Assembly (NCBI GenBank): GCA_023386045.1
Contig: JAEWKK010000023.1
Location: 1-64,000 of the forward strand
Direction of reading: 5' to 3'
Origin: Bacteroidota bacterium
Lineage (GTDB): Bacteria > Bacteroidota > Bacteroidia > Chitinophagales > Chitinophagaceae
DNA length: 64,000 nt
Made by a program: the position numbers and the translations under genes. The notes under the pieces are model-generated. The model worked only from the letters and a program-made list of their open reading frames with translations. It was not told the origin of the DNA and did not search any database. Numbering within the stretch: the stretch's first letter is position 1; each line of letters opens with the position of its first letter. Shown here piece after piece: positions 45,545 to 54,870 of this stretch.

Positions 45545-45573
45545 AAACCTGCAGATCATCTGCAGGTTTTTTT
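45545..45573 (+). terminator. Strong terminator after the small basic protein
   Basis: AAACCTGCAGAT (45545-45556) and ATCTGCAGGTTT (45558-45569) are perfect inverted arms separated by one base, followed by a run of Ts (45567-45573). Confidence 0.88.
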
Positions 45574-45582
45574 ATGGGTTTT

Positions 45583-45612
45583 AGTTGATAGTTCATAGTT
45601 CATAGATCATGG
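45583..45612. repeat. TTCATAG heptamer repeat (left of a 300-base gap)
   Basis: GTTGATA, GTTCATA, GTTCATA and GATCATG units follow the terminator, in the sense direction of the small basic protein gene. The gap 45574-45878 contains no gene; between the arrays lies ordinary sequence with the short match TTTGAAC/ATTTGAAC. Confidence 0.8.
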
Positions 45613-45746
45613 TGCCTACACCATTGTCCATCGACCATCACTAGCGTTTCGATGTTGAAAATTTCAGTTATTTGAAACTGTTGTCGGTAAAGGATTTTGG
45701 CCATTTTTGAACTTCAAACGATTTGAACCCATTTTGGCGACATCTT

Positions 45747-45771
45747 GTTCATGGATCATAGTTCATAGTTG
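45747..45771. repeat. TTCATAG heptamer repeat (middle)
   Basis: GTTCATG, GATCATA, GTTCATA and GTTGCAC, the same orientation as the array at 45583. Confidence 0.8.
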
Positions 45772-45841
45772 CACAAGACAGAAATGATCTGCTATATGCT
45801 TCTGCCATCCGCGATTGCCTACGCTCTAAGTCCGCGACCCG

Positions 45842-45875
45842 TACTATGAACCATGATCTATGAACTATGAACTAT
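45842..45875. repeat. CTATGAA heptamer repeat (right, inverted)
   Basis: ACTATGA, ACCATGA, TCTATGA, ACTATGA and ACTATCC units lead up to the stop codon at 45879. The orientation is opposite to the two arrays to the left, and in the sense direction of the minus-strand lipoprotein gene it reads TTCATAG after the stop. Confidence 0.82.
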
Positions 45876-45878
45876 CCG

Positions 45879-46262
45879 CTAATTACTCACACTCAGTACC
45901 GCCTTCAATTCTCCTGTAGTACCCGGATAAGGAAAGATATTTTGAAGTTGAAAATGATATCCATCAATCAAAGCATCATTGTTGTAATGTGGCGCCAGGT
46001 CAAGCGTGGATAAAATCATGGTATGCTGTACACTGTTGATGGTCACAAAAAATCTTGCTTTTGCTACTCCCTGCCAGACACAATCAGCGTTGATTGGACA
46101 ACGTGATTCTTCCAGCAAACTATCAAAGCACACCTGCACAGCTCCGCTATCATATTGTTGCGTTACACAGGATGAAACCGGGATGATCAGTTCATCCGCT
46201 TCGAGAGATTTTTTGCAGGACCAGATCGAGAACAGCAGAATAACAGCCAGGAAAAATTTCAT
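45879..46262 (-). CDS. Small lipoprotein with conserved cysteine motif
   Basis: 127 residues. MKFFLAVILLFSIWSC is a lipoprotein signal (Cys16). The mature part has RCPINADCVWQGVAKARFFV, a Cys-x-x-x-x-x-Cys-V-W motif seen in many small Bacteroidota secreted proteins, followed by beta strands. The function is unknown. It is separate from the M20 gene, which begins on the same strand after a 36-base gap in the other direction of reading (46308 is the M20 stop). Confidence 0.7.
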   Translation of the reverse strand: MKFFLAVILLFSIWSCKKSLEADELIIPVSSCVTQQYDSGAVQVCFDSLLEESRCPINADCVWQGVAKARFFVTINSVQHTMILSTLDLAPHYNNDALIDGYHFQLQNIFPYPGTTGELKAVLSVSN

Positions 46263-46307
46263 ATCAGTAGTTTGGCTGTTGACAACATGAAATGGTAAAG
46301 CGTTGCA

Positions 46308-47498
46308 TCAACTCACTGCCCTGCCATTCATGCCCAGCCAGGCCATGATGCCTATTCCGGTTTCAATGGCATCTTCATCGATATTGAACAAGGGAGTATG
46401 AACACCTGCCGTAATGCCTTTTGCTTTATTAGCTGTACCCAGTCGGAAGAAACAACCGGGTATTTGTTGCGAATAAAATCCAAAGTCCTCGGCACCCATG
46501 CGGATCTCTGTTTCTTCAACATGATCATTGCCCATGTATTGGCCAGCCAGTTCTTTTGCCTGTTCGTGAAGCTTTTCATTATTGTACACTGCTGGATATC
46601 CTACATCAATATGAAGATCGATCTCTGCGCCCATTGAGTGTACCAGCTCTGTTGAAAGCTTCCTGATGATATCATGTGCCCTAAATCGCCATTCTTCATC
46701 CATGGCCCTGAAGGTGCCCATTAGTTTTACTTCTGAGGGAATGACATTCGTAGTACTGCCACCCTGGAATGAGGTAATGGAAAGTACCGAAGGCTGCAAT
46801 GGATTATGATTCCGGCTGATGACCTGTTGCAGGGCAACAATCAGGTGTGAAGCCACAAGGATAGTATCAACGGTGAGATGAGGAGCTGCGGCATGGCCGC
46901 CTTTACTTTTTATAGTGATGTAGATTTCATCTGCACTGGCCATCACCTTTCCTTCACGAAAGCTTAGCTTTCCAATTTCAAGTTGAGGATTCACATGCAA
47001 TGCAAAGATGGCTGCAGGGGAGGGCTTGGATAAAACTCCTTCATTGATCAGGAGGCTGGCGCCACCGGGGTTCTTTTCTTCACCAGGCTGGAAGATCAGT
47101 TTCACTGTTCCTTCCCAATCATTTCTTGTTTCTGAAAGTATTTTGGCAGCACCCAGCAGGCAGGTGGTATGTACATCATGACCACAGGCGTGCATCACAC
47201 CCGGAATGGTTGACTTGTAATGAATATCATTGGCTTCCATGATTGGGAGTGCGTCCATATCGGCACGCAGGGCAATGATCCTGGAGGAAGGATTTCTTCC
47301 TTCGATCAATCCAACAACACCTGTAGTAGCTTTTACTTCAAAAGGAATATTATAAGATAAAAGTTTGTCCTGTACAAACTTGGAAGTCTCATATTCCTGG
47401 TAACTGAGTTCAGGATGTGCATGAAGATGATGTCTGATTTGGATGAATTCCGGCGCATATTTTTTTGCCAGTTCCCTGATCTTTTGTGGTTGCATCAT
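46308..47498 (-). CDS. M20-family amidohydrolase (N-acyl amino acid or hippurate hydrolase type)
   Basis: 396 residues from the ATG at 47498 (a second ATG follows at once); the frame extends to 47537 without family similarity. Metal-binding motifs: HACGHDVHTTCLLGAA, PGEEKNPGGAS, and the late EIRMGAEDFGFYSQQIPG with the GAEDF pair. A dimerisation domain sits between (SKGGHAAAPHLTVDT). It cleaves N-acyl amino acids or similar amides in the cytoplasm. Upstream, the SPOR gene ends 39 bases before it, so they may be cotranscribed. Confidence 0.93.
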   Translation of the reverse strand: MMQPQKIRELAKKYAPEFIQIRHHLHAHPELSYQEYETSKFVQDKLLSYNIPFEVKATTGVVGLIEGRNPSSRIIALRADMDALPIMEANDIHYKSTIPGVMHACGHDVHTTCLLGAAKILSETRNDWEGTVKLIFQPGEEKNPGGASLLINEGVLSKPSPAAIFALHVNPQLEIGKLSFREGKVMASADEIYITIKSKGGHAAAPHLTVDTILVASHLIVALQQVISRNHNPLQPSVLSITSFQGGSTTNVIPSEVKLMGTFRAMDEEWRFRAHDIIRKLSTELVHSMGAEIDLHIDVGYPAVYNNEKLHEQAKELAGQYMGNDHVEETEIRMGAEDFGFYSQQIPGCFFRLGTANKAKGITAGVHTPLFNIDEDAIETGIGIMAWLGMNGRAVS

Positions 47499-47537
47499 AG
47501 ATATGCAATCTATATAAAACCAGCGAATACCACTCAA

Positions 47538-47981
47538 TTACGGGTTCTCATCTTCCTTATCTTTTTCAGGAGTGACCTCTATAATGTCATTCATGATGAA
47601 GACTCCTTTTGGAAAAAATGCCTGGAGGTAGGTTTGATATTCTTTGGCTTCTTCTCTTGTTCTGAAGTTGCCCACTTTCAATTTGAAATATGGCGACTGG
47701 TAGCTGAGGTAAGCTTTTAATTCCGGGAAGTTGGTATAGACCTTTGTTTTGGCAGCAATGGCTTCGTCTCTTTTATTGGTATTTACTACCAGGAGGCGAT
47801 AACCTTTTGCAGTACGTGCATTTGCTTTCCTGATAGCTGCATTGGCTTCACCCTGTTTTTTCAGTAATACATCAACCCGGGGATCCTTGTGTACGATCAC
47901 AGATGAAGTATCGCTCACAGAGATCTGTGCCTGTGCGAGACCTGTCAGCAAAACCAGAAAGCAAATGAAAAAATATCTCAT
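47538..47981 (-). CDS. SPOR-domain periplasmic protein
   Basis: 147 residues. A signal peptide (about 1-19, ending GLAQA) leads to a linker with coiled-coil character and a C-terminal SPOR domain (about 70-142): GYRLLVVNTNKRDEAIAAK, then SPYFKLKVGNFRTREEAKEY. SPOR domains bind glycan strands lacking stem peptides at division sites. The GNFRTREEA core is intact. Its exact role, for example in division or envelope maintenance, cannot be told from sequence. Confidence 0.9.
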   Translation of the reverse strand: MRYFFICFLVLLTGLAQAQISVSDTSSVIVHKDPRVDVLLKKQGEANAAIRKANARTAKGYRLLVVNTNKRDEAIAAKTKVYTNFPELKAYLSYQSPYFKLKVGNFRTREEAKEYQTYLQAFFPKGVFIMNDIIEVTPEKDKEDENP

Positions 47982-48097
47982 AGATCTAAAATTATGGAAG
48001 GCTTTGACAAAAACCAGTCCAGATACCAGAGTAAAGAGCTGAATTAATTGGATTTTAATCTAAGCAATTTGTTAAACATCTGTAAATCGCCAGGAAA

Positions 48098-49051
48098 TTA
48101 ATATCCACTGCCTCCACCTCCAATATTTTCAATCGGGTGCCAGGTTGTCTTAACTTCTTGTGTATCCATGATGTAATATGGTGATTGTCCGCGTTCACTA
48201 CTCCAGTTGATATTTTTATGGGTGATCACCCTCTTTACGTTGGCAGCACCTTTTTCCTGGAGATCGCGCTGGATATTTTCATCAGCACCACAATACACGA
48301 CCGCATTCACATCCATATGAGCTGCAAATTGGGGTGCCAGTTCTGATACTTTTCCTGTGAGAATATTCACCACGCCTCCGGGGAGATCAGATGTATGAAG
48401 GACTTCACCAAACGAAATGGAACAAAGCGGAAGGTTTTCAGAAGCCAGTACAATACAGGTATTACCACCTGCAATAATTGGTGCGATCACAGACACCAAT
48501 CCAAGTAAGGAGCTGTCCTGTGGAGCAATAGCTGCCACCACACCCGTAGGTTCGGGCACTGAAAAATTAAAATGAGAAGAAGCAACAGGATTTACTGTTC
48601 CAAACAGCTGCTGGTATTTGTCGCACCATCCTGCATACCAGATCAGACGGTCAATAGCAATGGTCACTTCTTTCTGTGCTGCAGCCTTTGTTGCATCCTG
48701 CAACATCAGTTCTTCAATGAACTGTGCTTTCCTTCCTTCAAGCATTTCTGCTATGCGGTATAAGATCTGCCCGCGATTGAATGCAGCTCTTCCTGACCAA
48801 CCTTTAAATGCAGCTCTTGCCGCAACAACTGCATCGCGAAAATCTTTTCTTGAACTCAGGCAAACATTGGCCAGCGAATGTCCTTTTGAATTGGTGGGTA
48901 CATAATAACGACCACTTTCCGTTCTGGGAAACTGTCCGCCAATATATAATTTATAGGTCTTCAGAACTTCCAGCCTTTTGTTACTGGCCGGTTGTTCCAT
49001 TCCATTTTCACTGATAACAATGCTCGAGTTTTTTTCTGTTGATTTACTCAT
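48098..49051 (-). CDS. Short aldehyde-dehydrogenase-like protein lacking the catalytic domain
   Basis: 317 residues similar to the N-terminal NAD-binding half of aldehyde dehydrogenases: YIGGQFPRTESGRYY, AARAAFKGWSGRAAFNRGQI, LIWYAGWCDKYQQLFG, PTGVVAAIAPQDSSLLG and LPGGVVNILTGKVSEL. It stops before the segment that would carry the catalytic cysteine and ends WHPIENIGGGGSGY. The full-length enzyme lies 66 bases upstream on the same strand, then deoC. It may be a regulatory or structural partner of the full ALDH, or a decayed copy. The clean start, no frameshift and operon spacing favour a functional non-catalytic subunit. Confidence 0.78.
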   Translation of the reverse strand: MSKSTEKNSSIVISENGMEQPASNKRLEVLKTYKLYIGGQFPRTESGRYYVPTNSKGHSLANVCLSSRKDFRDAVVAARAAFKGWSGRAAFNRGQILYRIAEMLEGRKAQFIEELMLQDATKAAAQKEVTIAIDRLIWYAGWCDKYQQLFGTVNPVASSHFNFSVPEPTGVVAAIAPQDSSLLGLVSVIAPIIAGGNTCIVLASENLPLCSISFGEVLHTSDLPGGVVNILTGKVSELAPQFAAHMDVNAVVYCGADENIQRDLQEKGAANVKRVITHKNINWSSERGQSPYYIMDTQEVKTTWHPIENIGGGGSGY

Positions 49052-49117
49052 GTGAGTATAAGCTTTTAAGATCAGAGATGAATAAAGCTCTTCTCCTTGT
49101 TGTCGAATATTTCTTTT

Positions 49118-50626
49118 TTAAACCAGTTTCATATAAGCTGCTAATCCATGTAAGCCACCTTCTCTTCCATAACCACTTTCCTTGTATCCGCCGAAAGGTG
49201 ATGTTGGATCAAACTTATTGTAGGTATTGGCCCATACCACGCCGGCACGCATTTTTGTTGTCAGGTTAAAGATCTTCGAACCCTTATCTGTCCAAACACC
49301 TGCGCTTAACCCATAAGCAGTGTTATTGGCTTTTTCAATGACTTCTTCATCTGTGCGGAAGGTTTGTATCGCCAGAACAGGTCCAAAAATTTCTTCCTGT
49401 GCTATCCTGTTTGATTGGGCAACATTTGTAAAGAGAGTTGGCCTGCAGTAGAAACCTTTTCCAGGCAATGAACATCCGCTCTGGAAAATTTCGGCTCCTT
49501 CTTTTTTGCCGATCTCGATATACCTGTTGATCACATCCAGCTGGTTCTTTGAATTGATGGCACCGATATCGGTATTCTTATCCATGGGATCACCAACGAT
49601 CAGTGTTTCAATCCTGTCCTTGAGTTTTCTCAATACCACATCATACACGGATTCCTGTACATACAACCTGGAACCTGCACAGCATACATGTCCCTGGTTG
49701 AAATAAATTCCGTTGATGATGCCTTCAACCGCCTGGTCAATAGGTGCATCTTCAAATATGATATTGGCAGCTTTGCCACCCAATTCAAGTGTGAGTTTTT
49801 TATCTGTGCCTGCAATTGCGCGTTGAATGATCTTACCCACTTCCGTTGAACCCGTAAAGGCGATCTTGTCGACGCCCGGATGATTGACGATCATGGCTCC
49901 TGTTTCACCAAAGCCAGTAATGATATTGACTACTCCATCAGGCAGTCCGGCTTCCTGGAAGATCTCTGCCAGCTTCAGTGCAGTTAGTGGCGTGGTCTCA
50001 GCAGGTTTTAATACAACCGTATTGCCGGCAGCAAGAGCAGGAGCAATTTTCCAGGCAGCCATCAACAATGGAAAATTCCACGGTATAATCTGTCCTGCAA
50101 CTCCTAAGGCTTGTGGCATCCTGTTTGGAAAAGCATATTCCAACTTGTCGGCCCATCCTGCATAATAAAAGAAATGATTGGCAGCAAGTGGAACATCTAT
50201 ATCTCTTGATTCACGAATGGTCTTGCCACCATCCAGCGATTCGATCACGGCAAATTCTCTTGCTCTTTCCTGGATCATACGCGAAATGCGATAGATATAT
50301 TTGGCCCTTTCCTTTGGAGCCATTTTTTTCCAGTACTTATCTGAAGCGGTTCTTGCAGATCTTACGGCTTTGTCCACATCAGCAGCATTGGCCTCGGCTA
50401 CTTCCGCTAATTTTTTTTCATTAGCAGGATTAATGGTATCAAAATATTTTCCTGAGGAAGGTTTTGTGAATTTTCCATTGATAAAAAGATCATAGCGATC
50501 TTTCAGCTTTATGTGACTGACGCTTTCAGGCGCTGGTGCATAGGGCCAGCCTTCATTGAACTTCAGCTTTGGCACACCATTGCTGTTTTCACTGCTTACT
50601 GTTTTTGCCTTTTTGGTTGTAGACAT
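49118..50626 (-). CDS. Aldehyde dehydrogenase (NAD(P)-dependent)
   Basis: 502 residues with all ALDH hallmarks: PWNFPLLMAAWKIAPALAAGN, the FTGSTEVGK cofactor loop, the general base Glu in LELGGKAANI, catalytic Cys315 in NQGHVCCAGSR, and EEIFGPVLAI near the end. It oxidises an aldehyde to the acid. Position after deoC suggests it removes acetaldehyde released by deoxyribose-5-phosphate aldolase, turning deoxyribose into energy. The catalytically incomplete ALDH follows. Confidence 0.95.
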   Translation of the reverse strand: MSTTKKAKTVSSENSNGVPKLKFNEGWPYAPAPESVSHIKLKDRYDLFINGKFTKPSSGKYFDTINPANEKKLAEVAEANAADVDKAVRSARTASDKYWKKMAPKERAKYIYRISRMIQERAREFAVIESLDGGKTIRESRDIDVPLAANHFFYYAGWADKLEYAFPNRMPQALGVAGQIIPWNFPLLMAAWKIAPALAAGNTVVLKPAETTPLTALKLAEIFQEAGLPDGVVNIITGFGETGAMIVNHPGVDKIAFTGSTEVGKIIQRAIAGTDKKLTLELGGKAANIIFEDAPIDQAVEGIINGIYFNQGHVCCAGSRLYVQESVYDVVLRKLKDRIETLIVGDPMDKNTDIGAINSKNQLDVINRYIEIGKKEGAEIFQSGCSLPGKGFYCRPTLFTNVAQSNRIAQEEIFGPVLAIQTFRTDEEVIEKANNTAYGLSAGVWTDKGSKIFNLTTKMRAGVVWANTYNKFDPTSPFGGYKESGYGREGGLHGLAAYMKLV

Positions 50627-50663
50627 TATATTGATTAGTTCTTTTAAAATTTAAAACGAAAGA

Positions 50664-51584
50664 TCAGTCGATTGAAAAATAATCAGCGCTTTGATAAAGT
50701 CCTGTTTTTTCTTTCACTAACTGCATCAATACATCATTGGCAAGACTGCTGGCGCCAAAGCGGAACCACTGGTTATTCATCCAGTCCATCCCCAATGTTT
50801 CATGAAGCATCACCAGGTAATGCAGTGCTGCCTTTGATTTTGAAATGCCTCCTGCTGGTTTCATGCCGATCATCCTGCCCGTTTGGTAATAAAAATCACG
50901 GATCGCTTCAAGCATGGTCAGTGTTACCGGCATAGTTGCTGCAGGTTGTATTTTACCAGTTGAGGTTTTGATAAAGTCAGCTCCGGCATACATGGCGATA
51001 TCACTCGCTCTTCTTACTTTATCCAGGGTTCCCAGTTCTCCTGTTTCCAGGATCACCTTTAATCTTGCAGGGCCACAGGCTTCTTTGATGGCTGCTATCT
51101 CATCAAAAACAAAATTGTATTCACCCGATAAAAATTTACCTCTCGAGATCACCATATCAACTTCATCAGCGCCTTCGTCAACTGCAAACTTTGTATCGCG
51201 GATCTTGACATCAGTAGGAGCCTGTCCGCTGGGAAAGGCAGTAGCTACCGAGGCTATCTTTATGGCTGATCCTTCAACAGCTTTTCTTGCCACTTTTACC
51301 ATAGAAGGATAAACGCATACAGCGGCCACCGTTGGCAGGCCTTCATAACTGTCGTGAAGATGTCTTGCTTTATAACAAAGCTGCCTCACCTTTCCATCTG
51401 TATCTTTTCCTTCCAACGTAGTCAGGTCGATCATGCTGAGCACCAGCTTCAGTCCTTCAACCTTTGTTTCTTTTTTTATACTCCGTTTGGTAAAGCGTGA
51501 AACTCTTTCTTCCTGTCCCACCTGGTCTATCCGCGGTGTTGATCTGAAATCAGGAATAACCAATCTTTCTTTAACTGCACTCAT
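50664..51584 (-). CDS. deoC: Deoxyribose-phosphate aldolase
   Basis: 306 residues, longer than the 250-residue E. coli enzyme because of a 60-residue N-terminal extension (ERVSRFTKRSIKKETKVEGL). Core motifs: IDLTTLEGKDTDGKVRQLC, AAVCVYPSMV, DEVDMVISRG, and the Schiff-base Lys206 in FIKTSTGK, with the proton-relay KPAGGI segment near 250. It splits 2-deoxyribose-5-phosphate to acetaldehyde and glyceraldehyde-3-phosphate. First gene of the deoC-ALDH-ALDH operon with a -7 box 20 bases before the ATG. Confidence 0.95.
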   Translation of the reverse strand: MSAVKERLVIPDFRSTPRIDQVGQEERVSRFTKRSIKKETKVEGLKLVLSMIDLTTLEGKDTDGKVRQLCYKARHLHDSYEGLPTVAAVCVYPSMVKVARKAVEGSAIKIASVATAFPSGQAPTDVKIRDTKFAVDEGADEVDMVISRGKFLSGEYNFVFDEIAAIKEACGPARLKVILETGELGTLDKVRRASDIAMYAGADFIKTSTGKIQPAATMPVTLTMLEAIRDFYYQTGRMIGMKPAGGISKSKAALHYLVMLHETLGMDWMNNQWFRFGASSLANDVLMQLVKEKTGLYQSADYFSID

Positions 51585-51604
51585 ATTGAATAATTCACAG
51601 GTTT

Positions 51605-51612
51605 CAAAAATA
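51605..51612 (-). promoter_or_regulatory. Candidate -7 element of deoC
   Basis: Minus strand TATTTTTG matches TAnnTTTG exactly, 20 bases before the ATG. No obvious -33 element. Confidence 0.42.
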
Positions 51613-51754
51613 TAACTAATTCAGCCATGGAAGCCTTAAAGGATTGACTAAAACCCGCTTCCGTTCATGGATTTACCGGCACCGGATGAGATTTTTGTTT
51701 CAATTCTCTTTAAATTAGAACTCTTCAGATATCTACATCACTAAAAGTACACAC

Positions 51755-54700
51755 ATGAGAAAATTGAAGAGCTATTTTCTTGCCTTAATGGTTTTGCTAT
51801 TTGCAAAGCAATCGGTGGCGCAGCCAACCTTCCCTGAAAATGGGGTTGCTGATCCGCGGCATGGCTATTACGCATTCACCAACGCTACCATTGTAAAGGA
51901 TGCAGGTACTACCATTACTAATGGAACGCTGATCATCAGGGATGGAAAGATCCTCGCTGTTGGCAAAGACCTGAAAGTTCCTTCGGGAGCAGTGGAGGTC
52001 AACTGCAGCGGAAAATTTATCTATCCATCTTTCATTGACATTTACGCCGATTATGGAATCCCGGCACCCACACCAACTGGTGGAGGATTTACGCCAGGAC
52101 AGCAGGCCCAGTTAAATTCGGCAACCAAGGGTGCTTATGGTTGGAACCAGGCCATCAAGGCAGATGCTGATGCCTATAGGGTATTTGCAATTGACCCGGT
52201 AAAAGCAAAATCATTGCGCGATGCAGGTTTTGGTTCCGTGCTCACACACGTGAGGGATGGCATTGCCCGCGGAACAGGAACCCTGGTGACACTGGCCACG
52301 GAAAAAGAAAATTATTCTATACTGAAGGACCGTGCTTCTGCTCATTATTCTTTTAGTAAGGGTAGTTCAAGACAAAGCTATCCGGGATCCATGATGGGTT
52401 CAATCGCGCTTCTGCGACAAACTTATCTCGATGCACAATGGTATAAAAACAAACCGGCTGCAGAAGGATTGAACCTCAGTCTGCAAGCCTGGAATAACAA
52501 CCAGGATCTTCCACAGATCTTTGAAGCCAATGATAAATGGAATGACCTCAGGGCCGACAGGATAGGTGATGAATTTGGCGTGCAGTATATCATCAAAGCA
52601 GGTCAGGATGAATACCAGCGCATTAGGGAAATGAAAGCTACTGGCGCTACATTTATAGTACCTCTTAATTTTCCTCAGGCACAGGATGTAGAAGATCCTG
52701 CAGATGCAAGATTTGTTTCGGTTACCGATATGAAGCACTGGGAGCTGGCACCTACCAATCCTGCTGCTTTTGAAAAAGCAGGCATACCTTTTTGTCTGAC
52801 TACTTCTGATCTTCGTGATACCCGTTCTTTTTTTACCAATCTCAGAACTGCTATTAATTACGGTCTGACGGAAACTGCTGCATTGAATGCATTAACAAAA
52901 ACTCCTGCACAGGTATTGGGTGTATCTCACCTGGTGGGAAGTCTTGATGCAGGTAAGGTGGCTAATTTCTTGATTACCACAGGATCCATTTTCCAGGAAA
53001 AAACATCCATACTTCAAAACTGGGTGCAGGGTCAGAAATATACTGTGAAGGAAGACAGCTGGAATGATCCCAGGGGCAGGTATAAGATTGTGATGAATAC
53101 TTCTTCAGGTCCTGTAAATTATACGCTGGATTTCAAGAGCAATAACTCAGCTAATCTTATTACAGGCAGGGATACCATCACTTCAAAATTTTATTTTGAT
53201 GGACGTAATGTTCGCATCAATGTTGCGCCTGAAAGAAGATTGCCTTCAGAAAATTTCAGGTTGAGCGGACTTGTAAGTAATAATGAATGGACAGGCACTG
53301 GAGAAGACAGCGCCGGTAACCGTTTTACCTGGACGGCTTCCTACCTTGAAGCGGGTCAACAGAAAGCCGACAGTGCAAGGTCAAGAAAACCATCTCAACT
53401 GGGCAAGCTTGTTTTTCCGTTTGAGCCCTTTGGCTGGACAGAAGAACAGCAACCCAGACAGGAAACCATTCTTATCAAAAATGCAACGGTTTGGACCAAT
53501 GAAAAAGAAGGTGTCTTGCAGAATGCAGATGTGCTGATCAAAAATGGTAAGATAGCTGCAGTAGGTAAGAATCTCTCTGATGCGACAGCAAAAATTATTG
53601 ATGGTACAGGCAAACATGTAACGCCTGGTATCATTGATGAACATTCGCATATTGCAGCTGCTTCCATTAACGAAGGCGGTCAAAGCGTGACCTCCGAAGT
53701 TCGCATTGGTGATAACCTCAATCCAGATGATATCAATATATACCGGCAGTTAAGTGGTGGTGTAACTACCTCTCATATTCTCCATGGTTCGGCCAATGCT
53801 ATTGGCGGACAAACTCAATTGATCAAACTTCGCTGGGGTGCCAATGATGAAGAACTGAAGTTCAGGAACTGGCCGGGTCAGATCAAGTTTGCATTAGGTG
53901 AGAATGTGAAGCGTTCAACATCTTCTGTCAGTAACAGTTCCAACAATAATCGTTATCCTGATACAAGGATGGGTGTTGAGCAGGTTTTGGTTGATGCCTT
54001 CACAAGAGCAAAGGATTATAAAAAAGCCTGGGCTGATTATAATGCAAAAGATAAAAAAGCAAAAGGCGATGCACCAAGAAGGGATCTTGAACTGGATGCC
54101 CTTGTAGAGATCCTGGATAACAAACGTTTCATCACCTGTCATTCCTATGTGCAAAGTGAGATCAACAGTGCTATGGAAGTTGCGAACAGGATGGGTTATA
54201 AATACAACACGTTCACACATATTCTGGAAGGATATAAGGTGGCGGATAAGATGAAAGCACATGGTGCAAATGCCTCAACATTTTCCGACTGGTGGGCATA
54301 TAAAATGGAAGTGCAGGATGCCATACCATATAATGCAGCTATCATGCAGAAAGTTGGATTAAATGTGGCTATCAATTCAGACGATGCCGAGATGGCAAGA
54401 AGACTGAACCAGGAAGCAGGCAAGATCGTTAAGTATGGTGGCGTTACTGAAGAAGAAGCGTTGAAGATGGTAACACTTAACCCGGCTAAAATGCTTCATG
54501 TTGAAGACAAGGTTGGAAGTCTTAAGGTGGGTAAGGATGGCGATGTGGTTTTATGGAGTGATCATCCATTGAGCATTTATGCGAAGGCACTTTATACCAT
54601 TGTTGACGGTACTATTTATTTCGACAGGACAAAAGATGAACAGCTTCAGAAAGAACTCGATGCGGAAAGAAACAGGCTGGTGAAAAAAATGGTGGGCGAA

Positions 54701-54808
54701 AAAAGAAGCGGCATGCCCGTATCTCCAGCCCAGCCAAGTTACCAGGTCATGCACAACTGCTCCGACCATCTGCATTCGCATGGATTGCTGGTGGTGGAGG
54801 AAGAATAG
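51755..54808 (+). CDS. Two-domain amidohydrolase-family protein, N-terminal half degenerate
   Basis: 1017 residues with a signal peptide (about 1-22, ending SVAQ). Two amidohydrolase-like halves are visible. The N-terminal half (about 35-430) has the opening strands NATIVKDAGTTITNGTLIIRDGKI but reads SFIDIYADYG where HxH is needed. The C-terminal half (about 575-990) is intact: DEHSHIA with His630 and His632, TCHSY, THILEGYK, and the NSDDAE aspartate, ending GKDGDVVLWSDHPL. It is probably a periplasmic metal-dependent hydrolase acting on peptides or amides. The partner amidohydrolase gene follows, separated only by the S23-type gene. Confidence 0.88.
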   Translation: MRKLKSYFLALMVLLFAKQSVAQPTFPENGVADPRHGYYAFTNATIVKDAGTTITNGTLIIRDGKILAVGKDLKVPSGAVEVNCSGKFIYPSFIDIYADYGIPAPTPTGGGFTPGQQAQLNSATKGAYGWNQAIKADADAYRVFAIDPVKAKSLRDAGFGSVLTHVRDGIARGTGTLVTLATEKENYSILKDRASAHYSFSKGSSRQSYPGSMMGSIALLRQTYLDAQWYKNKPAAEGLNLSLQAWNNNQDLPQIFEANDKWNDLRADRIGDEFGVQYIIKAGQDEYQRIREMKATGATFIVPLNFPQAQDVEDPADARFVSVTDMKHWELAPTNPAAFEKAGIPFCLTTSDLRDTRSFFTNLRTAINYGLTETAALNALTKTPAQVLGVSHLVGSLDAGKVANFLITTGSIFQEKTSILQNWVQGQKYTVKEDSWNDPRGRYKIVMNTSSGPVNYTLDFKSNNSANLITGRDTITSKFYFDGRNVRINVAPERRLPSENFRLSGLVSNNEWTGTGEDSAGNRFTWTASYLEAGQQKADSARSRKPSQLGKLVFPFEPFGWTEEQQPRQETILIKNATVWTNEKEGVLQNADVLIKNGKIAAVGKNLSDATAKIIDGTGKHVTPGIIDEHSHIAAASINEGGQSVTSEVRIGDNLNPDDINIYRQLSGGVTTSHILHGSANAIGGQTQLIKLRWGANDEELKFRNWPGQIKFALGENVKRSTSSVSNSSNNNRYPDTRMGVEQVLVDAFTRAKDYKKAWADYNAKDKKAKGDAPRRDLELDALVEILDNKRFITCHSYVQSEINSAMEVANRMGYKYNTFTHILEGYKVADKMKAHGANASTFSDWWAYKMEVQDAIPYNAAIMQKVGLNVAINSDDAEMARRLNQEAGKIVKYGGVTEEEALKMVTLNPAKMLHVEDKVGSLKVGKDGDVVLWSDHPLSIYAKALYTIVDGTIYFDRTKDEQLQKELDAERNRLVKKMVGEKRSGMPVSPAQPSYQVMHNCSDHLHSHGLLVVEEE

Positions 54809-54813
54809 TTCAG

Positions 54814-54843
54814 GAGTTTACAAGTTCACGAGTTCACAAGTTG
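54814..54843. repeat. AGTTCACR octamer repeat, left flank of the S23-type gene
   Basis: AGTTTACA, AGTTCACG and AGTTCACA occur in tandem at 54815-54838, then AGTTG. It begins six bases after the amidohydrolase stop codon. It is the inverse complement of the array at 55286-55320. Confidence 0.88.
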
Positions 54844-54870
54844 ATCGAATAGTATCAAATCAAAATAGTA

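Noticed and set aside
45222..45545. 107-codon frame overlapping the small basic protein
   Set aside because: The alternative frame gives a compositionally odd protein; the 45326 frame has a better start and a coherent GSR-rich tail.
48098..49051. Frameshifted full-length ALDH pseudogene
   Set aside because: No continuation of the catalytic half is found in any frame of the 116-base gap downstream before the SPOR gene, so it is short by design or by deletion, not by frameshift.
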